Shown here one piece after another: positions 9,334 through 17,251 of a stretch of 51,951 nt of DNA. Every line of letters begins with the position of its first letter. The stretch's first letter is position 1. Made by a program: the position numbers and the translations under genes. Under the pieces are notes generated by a model. The model saw nothing but the letters and a program-made list of their open reading frames with translations, ran no database searches and was not told where the DNA came from. Origin of the DNA: Exilispira sp964581895 (lineage in GTDB: Bacteria; Spirochaetota; JAAYUW01); contig CAZOPR010000012.1 in assembly GCA_964581895.1 (NCBI GenBank), forward strand, positions 1-51,951, written 5' to 3'.

Positions 9334-10167
9334 ATGGAAACGCAAACTCTTTTACAGTTAAAAAATCAAGCCAATGAGATTAGAAAACTTATAATTTCTA
9401 TGATTGGAAATCTTGGTGTTGGGCATATCGGTGGTTCTCTTTCAATAGTTGAAATACTAACAATTCTCTATTATAAATACTTAAATATTGATCCTAAAAA
9501 TCCAGATAAAGCTGACAGAGATAGATTTGTTCTTTCAAAAGGTCATGCAGGACCAGCCCTTTATGCTACTTTGGCATCAAAGGGCTTTTTCCCGATAGAA
9601 TGGTTAAACACATTAAATCAGGGTGGAACAAAACTTCCAAGTCATTGTGATAGGACAAAGACCCCTGGAGTAGATATGACGGCAGGTTCTCTTGGTCAGG
9701 GATTTTCTGCTGCTGTTGGGATGGCTTTAGGATGTAGACTGGATAAGTTGAATAATCATGTTTATTGCATAATTGGAGATGGTGAAAGTAATGAAGGGCA
9801 GATCTGGGAAGCCGCAATGGCTGCCTCTCAGTTTAAACTCTCAAATTTGATAGCATTTACTGACTATAACAAAATGCAAATCGATGGATATTTACATGAG
9901 ATAATGAATATTGAAGATATTACTTCAAAATGGCTATCTTTTGGCTGGTTTGTTCAAAGAATAAATGGTCATGATATACAGCAGCTTGATTTTGCTATAA
10001 ATAGAGCATTAAATGAAAAATGCAGACCTTCCATGATAATCTGCGATACTATTAAAGGTAAAGGGTTTTATCTTGCAGAAGGCAAAGTAGAAAGCCATAA
10101 CATGTCATTTGATAAAAATGTTGCTCTTGAAGCAATTGAAAAATTAGAAAAAGAAAAAGATTTATAA
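9334..10167 (+). CDS. transketolase, N-terminal (ThDP-binding) subunit
   Basis: 277 aa from ATG 9334, preferred to GTG 9328 because AGAGG at 9324-9328 then has proper spacing. It matches the N-terminal half of transketolase: GHIGGSLS, FVLSKGHAGPALYA, GSLGQGFS, and the thiamine diphosphate motif GDGESNEG...NK. It moves two-carbon ketol units between sugar phosphates as a complex with the C-terminal subunit encoded by the next gene. Split transketolases are common in anaerobes. The two halves here are separated by about 240 bp of tandem repeat rather than the usual tight coupling. It lies next to a kinase/aldolase/carrier cluster and may act on its products. Confidence 0.9.
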   Translation: METQTLLQLKNQANEIRKLIISMIGNLGVGHIGGSLSIVEILTILYYKYLNIDPKNPDKADRDRFVLSKGHAGPALYATLASKGFFPIEWLNTLNQGGTKLPSHCDRTKTPGVDMTAGSLGQGFSAAVGMALGCRLDKLNNHVYCIIGDGESNEGQIWEAAMAASQFKLSNLIAFTDYNKMQIDGYLHEIMNIEDITSKWLSFGWFVQRINGHDIQQLDFAINRALNEKCRPSMIICDTIKGKGFYLAEGKVESHNMSFDKNVALEAIEKLEKEKDL

Positions 10168-10241
10168 AAATGACCAGAAAATAATAAAAAGGAATTTATT
10201 TTAGAAAATAATATGATAGTGGATATTTGCAGACTTTAACA

Positions 10242-10401
10242 AGTAATAAGAGATAACAGCAGACAATAAAAATAATACTAGATAATGAGAGATAATAGCA
10301 AACAATAAAAAATAATAGTAGATAATGAGAGATAATAGCAAATAATAAAAGATAATAAGAGATAAATAGTAGATAATAAGGGAAAATAAAAGATAATAGG
10401 A
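10242..10401 (+). repeat. 40-bp tandem repeat in the leader of tktC
   Basis: About four copies of a 39-41 bp unit. Units start near 10242, 10281, 10321 and 10361; the first 20 bases of the second and third units are identical, and the outer units diverge. The array fills the gap between the two transketolase halves and runs into the ribosome-binding site (AGGAG) of the downstream half, so the number and sequence of units could alter translation or coupling. Two small leftward open frames across it are by-products of the repeat. Confidence 0.85.
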
Positions 10402-10409
10402 GATAATAT

Positions 10410-11345
10410 ATGGCTGAAAAAGAAATGCGACAGATATATACAGAAACCTTGATAGAACTTGCTGAAAAAGACCCAAATATAGTTGTTCTTGAAGCGGATT
10501 TAATGAAATCTACAGGTACAGCTTCTTTTGCAAAAAAATTCCCAGATAGATTTTTTGATGTTGGAGTTGCTGAGGCAAATATGGTTGGCATTGCAAGTGG
10601 TCTTTCAGCTGTTGGCAAAATTCCTTTTGCTGCGACATTTGCATGCTTTGCAACAAGAAGAGCTCATGATCAATTCTTTATCTCCGCCAATTACGCAAGA
10701 TTGAATGTTAAACTTGTCGGTGCTGATCCTGGAGTTACAGCTGCTTTTAATGGTGGTACTCATATGCCATTTGAAGATATTGCTTTAACAAGAGTTATAC
10801 CAGATTTGATAGTCTTTGAGCCATCCGATCCAGTTTCACTTAAAAAACTTTTAATTAAAAGTGCATACCATAAGGGCTGCACATATATGAGACTTCATAG
10901 AAAAACCACAAACACTATTTATGATGAGTCAGAGGAGTTTGAATTTGGTAAAGGTAAAATATTGACCAATGGTGATGATGCAGTCATCTTTTCTTTAGGC
11001 GTTGTTTGTGTAAATGAAGCATTAAAGGCTGCTCAAATCCTATCAAACGAGGGAATCAAAGTCACAGTTGTAGATATAATCAGTGTAAAACCTATAGATA
11101 AAGAACTAATAGTATCTTTAGCTCAAAAATGTAAAGTTGTTTTGACTTTTGAAAATCACCAGGTAATTAATGGGCTTGGTTCTGCTGTTTGTGAAGTTTT
11201 AAGCGAAAACTACCCTAAAAAGGTAATAAGACTTGGCGTTCAGGATCTATTTGGTGAAGTTGGAACAGTGGATTATCTCAAAAATAGATTTGGTCTAACA
11301 GCTGAAAATCTTGTTCAGAATGTAAAAAAAGCGTTGGAAAAATAA
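10410..11345 (+). CDS. transketolase, C-terminal subunit
   Basis: 311 aa. It carries the pyrimidine-binding and C-terminal domains of transketolase. The catalytic Glu block appears as FFDVGVAEANMVGIASGLS, followed by FATFACFATRRAHDQ, the KLVGADPGVTAAFNGGTHMPFEDIA stretch (two motifs with intact His residues), and the C-terminal transketolase domain (VVDIISVKPID, TFENHQVINGLGSAV). Start ATG at 10410 is preceded by AGGAG. It works with the N-terminal subunit upstream. It converges on the MFS gene with 84 bp between stops. Confidence 0.9.
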   Translation: MAEKEMRQIYTETLIELAEKDPNIVVLEADLMKSTGTASFAKKFPDRFFDVGVAEANMVGIASGLSAVGKIPFAATFACFATRRAHDQFFISANYARLNVKLVGADPGVTAAFNGGTHMPFEDIALTRVIPDLIVFEPSDPVSLKKLLIKSAYHKGCTYMRLHRKTTNTIYDESEEFEFGKGKILTNGDDAVIFSLGVVCVNEALKAAQILSNEGIKVTVVDIISVKPIDKELIVSLAQKCKVVLTFENHQVINGLGSAVCEVLSENYPKKVIRLGVQDLFGEVGTVDYLKNRFGLTAENLVQNVKKALEK

Positions 11346-11429
11346 AAAGATAAATTTGTTGTTTCTCTTTTTAATCTTTTAGTTCTTCTTTTTTATTACG
11401 AAACTAACAAAAATAAAGAACAAGAAGAT

Positions 11430-12647
11430 TTAAATTTGTTTTATCATTTTATCTGGATCTTTTAAAAACATAATAAATATCAATGATATAAGCATTAAAA
11501 ATATAGCAAGTAAAATGGCTGGAGTAAAACTACCATTTTTGGTTTTTAATGCATCCATAAGATAAACAAAAACAACTGAAGCCTGTCCAAAAAATTGGAT
11601 TATTCCATTTGATGTCCCTTCTGGAGTAGGTCTTGTAATTTCTGCTGCATATTGCATACCTATTGGACTCGCACTTACAAGGAAAAATCCCATAAAAAAT
11701 CCACTTATATAGAGCAGATAGATATTTTTCACAAATGCTAAACCAATCAATCCAGGTAAGCATAGTAAAAAACCAAGAAAAATAAAAAATACTCTTTTTT
11801 TCTTTCTATCAGAAAAAACTGGTATAATAAGTGCCCCTAAAATTCCTCCTACAAGTATCAATGCCCCTAAAGTCCCAGCGTGGATAGGGGTAAAACCCCT
11901 TGGCCTTATAATATTTTCAATCCAAGTAAGCACACCATTGAAAATACCCATCCCTATAAAAGAAATAAAAAGATAGATTAAAAATGGTTTTACCTTAAAA
12001 GCATGTTTTAACCCATCAAGCATAAGAGCTCTTACATCCTGTCCTTCTTTGCATGGTGGTGTTGGCGGCTTTTCTCTTGCAAAGATAATGAAAAATAATG
12101 CAGAAATGAAAGCAAAACTTCCATAGATAAATTGAACATAAGGAATTGTTAATTTTTCTATTAAAATCGGTGTAAGAGCCATACCTGCTGCAGTTCCAAG
12201 TAAATTTGAAAGTGTGACAAGCCCAACAGCAGTTGCAGATTCTTCTGTTGAAAACCATAATGCAGCAATCTTTGTCCATGAATTTAATAAAAATGGCTGA
12301 GAAATGGCTAAAAATATTGTGCTTATAAATACAAGAGTAAAATTTTTCCCAGCGAGTCCTCTAACAAGCCCAAATATCCCCATCAATATTACACCAATAC
12401 TTACAGATTTCTTGAAACCTATTGTATCTATTGCCCAAGAAACAGGGAGGGATAATGGTAAAAAAGCAATCATATAAAGCATTGCTAAAAGACCAATTTT
12501 AAGGTCGTTCACCCCATAAAAACTAGCAGCAAGGCTTGATATTGGGGCATAGCTTATCCATAAAACCTGTATTGCCAAATTTACAAGCATAAAAGAAGCC
12601 AGCACAACCCATCGATATCCATAAAGTTTATAATCTTTCCCTTCCAT
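11430..12647 (-). CDS. MFS transporter of the sugar cluster
   Basis: 405 aa with about twelve hydrophobic segments in two halves, typical of the major facilitator superfamily. It ends the aldolase-aminotransferase-kinase series, so it most likely imports that pathway's substrate. The central cytoplasmic loop (about residues 194-206) contains the odd proline-rich word PPTPPCKEGQD, encoded by unusually GC-rich DNA at about 12036-12068; this looks like a small inserted element kept in frame. The family is clear; the substrate cannot be told from sequence. Confidence 0.8.
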   Translation of the reverse strand: MEGKDYKLYGYRWVVLASFMLVNLAIQVLWISYAPISSLAASFYGVNDLKIGLLAMLYMIAFLPLSLPVSWAIDTIGFKKSVSIGVILMGIFGLVRGLAGKNFTLVFISTIFLAISQPFLLNSWTKIAALWFSTEESATAVGLVTLSNLLGTAAGMALTPILIEKLTIPYVQFIYGSFAFISALFFIIFAREKPPTPPCKEGQDVRALMLDGLKHAFKVKPFLIYLFISFIGMGIFNGVLTWIENIIRPRGFTPIHAGTLGALILVGGILGALIIPVFSDRKKKRVFFIFLGFLLCLPGLIGLAFVKNIYLLYISGFFMGFFLVSASPIGMQYAAEITRPTPEGTSNGIIQFFGQASVVFVYLMDALKTKNGSFTPAILLAIFLMLISLIFIMFLKDPDKMIKQI

Positions 12648-12685
12648 ATTTCCCCCTTTTTTTTAAATTTTTTATCCTTTTCACT

Positions 12686-14251
12686 CTATTTATTTACTTT
12701 TGTATAATATCCATTCATCCTTTTATAAATTTCATTAAAGTTTGCAAATAAACCGTCATATACTTTTTTTATTTCTGGTTGAGGTTCATATATCTTTTTA
12801 TATTTAATAAGTTTTGGAATATCTGAAAATGAAAGTTTGCCTATCCCAACAGAAGCAATCCATGCTGCTCCTCTCATATTTGCAAGAATAGGGTTTTCAA
12901 CCTGATATATTTCTGTTCCAAGAACATCAGCAAAAATTTGACACCATGTATCAGATTGAGCACCTCCTCCAATTAAATTAATTCTTTTTGCTTTCTTTTT
13001 CATAAATTTTTCAACAGGACTTAAAAGCCATCTTGTGTTTAAGGCGACTCCTTCAAAAAATGCTCTTATTATGTCTTCTCTCGTATTTTTCAATGAAATA
13101 TTATATAGACCAGCCCTTATAAAACGATTGTCAACAGGAGCACGTTCTCCCCATATCCATGGAGTATATATTATACCATTTGCACCAGCTGGAACTCTCT
13201 GAGCTATTTGGTCTAAAACTTTATAAATATCTGGTTTTTGAGCTTCCAATAAAAGTTCATCTTTATGATATAAAATATTATCTTTTAAAAATACAAGATT
13301 CCCTCCAGCAGTTGCCTGAAGTCCAATAAGAAGATATCTTGACGGTATTGCACAGGGAAGAGAAGCAATTGAATGCACAAGATCAGTTTTTTTAAAAGGT
13401 AGATGAGCCGCAAGCCAGGAAGAAGTTCCAAGATATAAATGTAACTGATAATCTTCTACTGCTCCAGAACCTATAGCAGCAGCTGTTGTATCTATTGAAC
13501 CAGCCACAACTTTGACATTTTCATTCAATCCAAATTCTGAAGCGATTTCTGGTTTTATATTCCCCACAATATCTGTTGGTGAAACAATTTCAGGGAATTT
13601 ATCATTATCTATGCCAGATCTTTTTAAAAGTGCTGTCGAATATTCTATTTTCTCTGGATTTCTATTATCTGTAACCCATGATGTTAATATTGAATCATAA
13701 GTAGCAACAAATTTTCCAGTAAGTTTTAAGTTAAGATAATCAAGGACATTTAAAAATTTATAAGTTTTTTTGTAAATATCTGGCATATAATCTTTAATAT
13801 AAAGCATATGACCTGCAGGGTCCTTTCCTGTTAATGAAGGCATGCCTGCTGTTAATCTTATCCATCGAATTACCTGAGAAATACTGACACCTTCATAGTT
13901 TATTAATCCCTTAAATTGTTTTTTCAATGATTTTGCACCTCTCATATCCATCCATAAAATACAATTGTGAAGAATTTCCCCATTTTTATCTACAGGAATA
14001 GTCCCCTCACCTTGAGTCGAGCAACATATTGCAACAATATCTTTTTTAAAAGAAGGATTTTTTTCAAGTAATCTTTTTGTTATTTTTATAAAAGCAGACC
14101 ACCACTGCTTAGGAGATTGTTCTGCTCCACCATCTTCAAAAAGATATAAATCAACAGGTTCTTGTTCCCATGCAATAATTTCCCCTGAAATCTTAACAAG
14201 CCCTACTTTCATCCCTGAAGTACCAAGATCTACCGATAATATTATTTCCAT
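12686..14251 (-). CDS. FGGY-family carbohydrate kinase, xylulokinase-like
   Basis: 521 aa, close to family length. An ATP-dependent sugar or polyol kinase with the actin-like fold. Residues 4-12 carry the phosphate-1 loop (SVDLGTSGMKVG); AGSIDTTAAAIGSG and LYLGTSSWLA mark the second half, and LIGGGAQSDTWCQIFADVLG is the C-terminal FGGY signature. Closest in feel to xylulokinases, but FGGY kinases act on many ketoses and polyols. It lies 36 bp downstream of the aminotransferase gene and 38 bp upstream of the MFS gene, so the genes are probably one transcript. The product could feed the neighbouring transketolase or aldolase. Confidence 0.8.
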   Translation of the reverse strand: MEIILSVDLGTSGMKVGLVKISGEIIAWEQEPVDLYLFEDGGAEQSPKQWWSAFIKITKRLLEKNPSFKKDIVAICCSTQGEGTIPVDKNGEILHNCILWMDMRGAKSLKKQFKGLINYEGVSISQVIRWIRLTAGMPSLTGKDPAGHMLYIKDYMPDIYKKTYKFLNVLDYLNLKLTGKFVATYDSILTSWVTDNRNPEKIEYSTALLKRSGIDNDKFPEIVSPTDIVGNIKPEIASEFGLNENVKVVAGSIDTTAAAIGSGAVEDYQLHLYLGTSSWLAAHLPFKKTDLVHSIASLPCAIPSRYLLIGLQATAGGNLVFLKDNILYHKDELLLEAQKPDIYKVLDQIAQRVPAGANGIIYTPWIWGERAPVDNRFIRAGLYNISLKNTREDIIRAFFEGVALNTRWLLSPVEKFMKKKAKRINLIGGGAQSDTWCQIFADVLGTEIYQVENPILANMRGAAWIASVGIGKLSFSDIPKLIKYKKIYEPQPEIKKVYDGLFANFNEIYKRMNGYYTKVNK

Positions 14252-14287
14252 AATTTACCTCTAAATCTTTGTTTTCGATCATTATTT

Positions 14288-15727
14288 TTAATTATCAACA
14301 TTCTGGAAAATCGAATCAAATCTTTTCAATGCTTCATCTATTATTTCATCAGTATCTGCCATACTGGTATAAAGCCTGCTTCCAGCTAATGTAACAATTC
14401 CATTTGCCATATAAGATGCTCCCATTTGTTCAATCATATGTTTTCTTGGTTTTAATTCTTTTAATAGTTTAAAAATATTTCTTGTATCAAGAAGCATCAC
14501 AGCAGAAGTTTCAAGATGAACTATAGATCCCTGATTATAGACGACAAAAGGAAGATTGTACTTTCCCATAATCTTTTTTAATCCTTCTGCCAATCTATCC
14601 CCTGCCCTACCTGCAATAATTGGAGCATTTGTTTTTTCCATCTCAAGCAATGCATAATAACCTGCTACACAGGATAAAGGATTGGCTGATAATGTCCCAC
14701 CCACATATGCTCTTTCTCCTGTTCCTCCAATACCAGAAGAAAAACACATCATTACATCTTTTTTTCCTCCAACAGCTCCAGCCATAGGGTAACCCCCGGT
14801 AATACATTTCCCAAATACCGTCAAATCTGGTTTAACATCGAAATAACCTTGAGCACAACCCATTCCTATTCTAAATCCGCTTACAACTTCATCAAATATC
14901 AAAAGTGTTCCAAATTCATCACAAAGTTCCCTTACTTTTTTATTAAAATCAAATGGTACTGGTCTTGTCCCACTTTCTGGGCCTAAAGGTTCAACAATTA
15001 CAGCAGCTGTTCCACCGCTCAGTTTATTTAGGATAAGTCTTCTTTTAAGTTGCGAAATAGCATTTGGAAATATCTCTTGAGTGTTTGCAGTAGCACCATT
15101 TGGAATACCTTTTGATTCAAATCTTCTGGTTCCTGGAATATGAAGTGAATAAACCATAGAATCACTCCAGCCATGATATGCTCCACCAACTTTTATTACT
15201 TTCTTTTTCTTTGTAAAAGCTCTTGCAGCCCTAATTGCAGCCATTACTGCTTCAGTGCCTGAGGCAAACATTCGAAGCATCTCACAGGAAGGAACATATT
15301 TATTGACAAGCTCAGCAAGTTTTAGCTCATATTCATGAAATAAACCTGTGACAGGTCCACAATCTTTTATAACTTCAATTACTTTATCCCTGACATATTC
15401 ATAGTTACTTCCAAGAACTGTAGGCCCACCTGCTTGAAGGAAATCTATATATTCATTTCCATCGATATCATACATATATGGACCTTCTACCTTTTTTATA
15501 GCTATTGGAAAAGGATAGTTAAAAGCAAGATTATGCTGCACACCTCCTGGAATATATTTCTTTGCCTTTTCATGTAAAAGTTTTGAATTGGAACATTTTT
15601 CATCAAAATACCTTAAATATTCGTTCATCTTCTCTTTTCTAATCTCTTTTAAGGGTTGATTAACAAGTTTGTAAAGTTGCTTATACACAAGATCAATATC
15701 TGGATATTTTGAAATTCCATATTCCAT
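14288..15727 (-). CDS. class III PLP aminotransferase (GSA-aminomutase-like)
   Basis: 479 aa. Class III aminotransferase resembling glutamate-1-semialdehyde 2,1-aminomutase: FLQAGGPTVLGSN, FASGTEAVMAAIRAARAFT, GAYHGWSDSM, LIFDEVVSGFR, and the PLP-Lys segment TVFGKCITGGYPMAG. An N-terminal extension of about 45 residues precedes the usual start. Heme biosynthesis is unlikely since the gene sits between a sugar kinase and a class II aldolase and no hem genes are nearby. An amino-transfer or 1,2-amino shift on a sugar-derived aldehyde or ketone is inferred. Spacing to both neighbours is short (22 and 36 bp). Confidence 0.8.
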   Translation of the reverse strand: MEYGISKYPDIDLVYKQLYKLVNQPLKEIRKEKMNEYLRYFDEKCSNSKLLHEKAKKYIPGGVQHNLAFNYPFPIAIKKVEGPYMYDIDGNEYIDFLQAGGPTVLGSNYEYVRDKVIEVIKDCGPVTGLFHEYELKLAELVNKYVPSCEMLRMFASGTEAVMAAIRAARAFTKKKKVIKVGGAYHGWSDSMVYSLHIPGTRRFESKGIPNGATANTQEIFPNAISQLKRRLILNKLSGGTAAVIVEPLGPESGTRPVPFDFNKKVRELCDEFGTLLIFDEVVSGFRIGMGCAQGYFDVKPDLTVFGKCITGGYPMAGAVGGKKDVMMCFSSGIGGTGERAYVGGTLSANPLSCVAGYYALLEMEKTNAPIIAGRAGDRLAEGLKKIMGKYNLPFVVYNQGSIVHLETSAVMLLDTRNIFKLLKELKPRKHMIEQMGASYMANGIVTLAGSRLYTSMADTDEIIDEALKRFDSIFQNVDN

Positions 15728-15749
15728 ATTTTCCCCCTTTTTTAATTCT

Positions 15750-16424
15750 TTATCTATTTTTATTTATACCAAACTTTTTTTGATCTTCCCTTAATTTATG
15801 AAAAGCCACCTCTTTAACTATGGCTGGAATTTTTGTTACTTTCTTTTCGGTGCATAAAGCTAAAAGATATGTTAGAGCACATTTTTCGACTAATTCAATG
15901 TTATCTATGGCTCTATCTATGGAATCACCAAAACAGATTACCCCATGATTTTTCAATATGTATGCATTATGATTATTCTTTAAGAACTTTAATAAATTTT
16001 TCTGTAAAAATACTGTGCCTGATGGTGCATATGGAATAATTTGTATACTTTTACCTAAAAATCTTACCTGTTCATCAAATAAAGCTGGTATAGGCATATC
16101 TATAATTGCAAGAGTACTTGCATATACCTGATGAGTATGAATAATTGCTTTTACATCTTTTCTATTATTATAAACAAGACAATGAATTGATGATTCTATA
16201 GATGGTTTTTTTTCCCCTTCGATTTTATTCATATTTAAATCTAAAACGCAGATATCGTCGATAGTCATTTTCAAATAATCGAAATTTGAAGGGGTTATTA
16301 CAAAGCTCTTCTCATCATCTGTTTTTAAAGATAAATTACCTCCAGTAGCAAGTAAATAACCTTTAGTAACAAGTGTTTTAGCTGTTTCAACTAAAATTTC
16401 TTTCTCTTTAGCATATAAGCTCAT
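15750..16424 (-). CDS. class II aldolase/adducin-family protein
   Basis: 224 aa, normal for fuculose-1-phosphate aldolase, ribulose-5-phosphate 4-epimerase and related zinc enzymes. ATGGNLSLK is the phosphate/substrate loop, SIHCLVYNNRKDVKAIIHTHQ holds the HxH zinc ligands, and ILKNHGVICFGDSIDRA has the third His. Expected to cleave a phosphorylated ketose into a three-carbon unit and an aldehyde. First gene of the minus-strand cluster, with AAAGGAGT upstream and a TTGACA-N16-TACAAT promoter at 16467-16494. The exact substrate is unknown. Confidence 0.82.
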   Translation of the reverse strand: MSLYAKEKEILVETAKTLVTKGYLLATGGNLSLKTDDEKSFVITPSNFDYLKMTIDDICVLDLNMNKIEGEKKPSIESSIHCLVYNNRKDVKAIIHTHQVYASTLAIIDMPIPALFDEQVRFLGKSIQIIPYAPSGTVFLQKNLLKFLKNNHNAYILKNHGVICFGDSIDRAIDNIELVEKCALTYLLALCTEKKVTKIPAIVKEVAFHKLREDQKKFGINKNR

Positions 16425-16448
16425 CCTATACTCCTTTAATATTTGCTT

Positions 16449-16469
16449 AATCTTTACATAGTAAAGATT
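16449..16469. promoter_or_regulatory. 9-3-9 inverted repeat, probable TetR operator
   Basis: Perfect dyad AATCTTTAC-ATA-GTAAAGATT between the divergent aldolase and tetR genes. It overlaps the start of transcription expected from the leftward -10 box (16467-16472), a position suited to repression by the adjacent TetR protein. This is inferred from symmetry and location. Confidence 0.6.
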
Positions 16470-16509
16470 GTAATATAAAACTTGACATTGTCAAGATTTT
16501 TTGTAAAAT
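16467..16509. promoter_or_regulatory. divergent promoters sharing a 15-bp palindrome
   Basis: The palindrome CTTGACA-T-TGTCAAG (16481-16495) supplies a TTGACA -35 box to each strand. Rightward: TTGACA 16482-16487, 16 bases, TAAAAT 16504-16509, for tetR. Leftward: TTGACA 16489-16494, 16 bases, TACAAT 16467-16472, for the aldolase operon. The rightward start would fall only a few bases before the tetR ATG, which has no ribosome-binding site, so tetR may be leaderless. Confidence 0.65.
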
Positions 16510-16518
16510 TTTTTTGTT

Positions 16519-17133
16519 ATGAAAGAAAAAAAATATCACCACGGAGATTTAAAAAACGCTCTTATAAAAGCTGGTGTAGAGATACTTTCACAGCAAGGGA
16601 TTTCAGCTTTATCCTTAAGAAAAGTTGCAACCAAAGCTGGGGTAAGTCATGCTGCACCTTACTCACACTTTAAGAATAAACAAGAACTTATTGCTTCAAT
16701 TTCATCTGAAGGATTCAATCGGATATATGAAAAACTATACTTAAAAATTAAAGATATACCAAAAGATTTGCCAGAGATAAAATTGAAAGAAGCAGCTTTA
16801 TCATACCTTGATTTTGCTCTTAGCGATTCGGATCATTTTAGGATAACTTTTTCAGGAATAATAGAACAGGACAAAGAAAAATATCCGGAATATATTAAAG
16901 CTTCAAAAAGATGTTTTTCACTTGTTCAAGATATAGTAAGAGAATGTCAGGAAAAAGAGATTTTAAGGAATACCCCTTTAGACGAAATGACTATTGCAAT
17001 CTGGAGTTTGGTTCATGGCTTTGTATCTTTGCTTATAGATAGAGAATTTTCACATAATATTTTTGAAAATCAAAAACCAGATGAACTTTTACTCAAATTA
17101 TTAAATCAAATTACATTGAAAGAAATAAAATAA
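16519..17133 (+). CDS. TetR-family regulator of the sugar cluster
   Basis: 204 aa. The N-terminal HTH is clear (ISALSLRKVATKAGVSHAAPYSHFKNKQELI, with the usual TetR recognition helix), followed by an all-helical ligand-binding half resembling the WHG-type C-terminal domain. It is divergent from the aldolase-aminotransferase-kinase-MFS genes and two strong dyads lie between, so it probably represses that cluster and its own gene until a pathway metabolite binds. There is no ribosome-binding site before ATG 16519, suggesting a leaderless or very short-leader mRNA. Confidence 0.85.
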   Translation: MKEKKYHHGDLKNALIKAGVEILSQQGISALSLRKVATKAGVSHAAPYSHFKNKQELIASISSEGFNRIYEKLYLKIKDIPKDLPEIKLKEAALSYLDFALSDSDHFRITFSGIIEQDKEKYPEYIKASKRCFSLVQDIVRECQEKEILRNTPLDEMTIAIWSLVHGFVSLLIDREFSHNIFENQKPDELLLKLLNQITLKEIK

Positions 17134-17251
17134 TGGTATTTTCAGATTACCTTTGAATATATTTTTTTTAATTTCAAATATATCTATTTATTTCCATATT
17201 TATTTATTTTCATATTTATTTATTTTTATATTCACTTGTTTTCATATCAAT

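Noticed and set aside
10196..10618. Leftward hydrophobic frames over the 40-bp repeat
   Set aside because: Produced by translating the A-rich repeat backwards (Tyr/Leu/Ile runs); they overlap the real transketolase gene.
11371..11430. Imperfect hairpin between transketolase and MFS stops as a bidirectional terminator
   Set aside because: Two 6-bp A/T-rich stems split by an internal loop with a 28-base loop; too weak to call.
14288..15727. Aminotransferase as a heme-synthesis HemL
   Set aside because: Operon context is carbohydrate metabolism and no other hem gene is nearby; family similarity alone does not fix the substrate.
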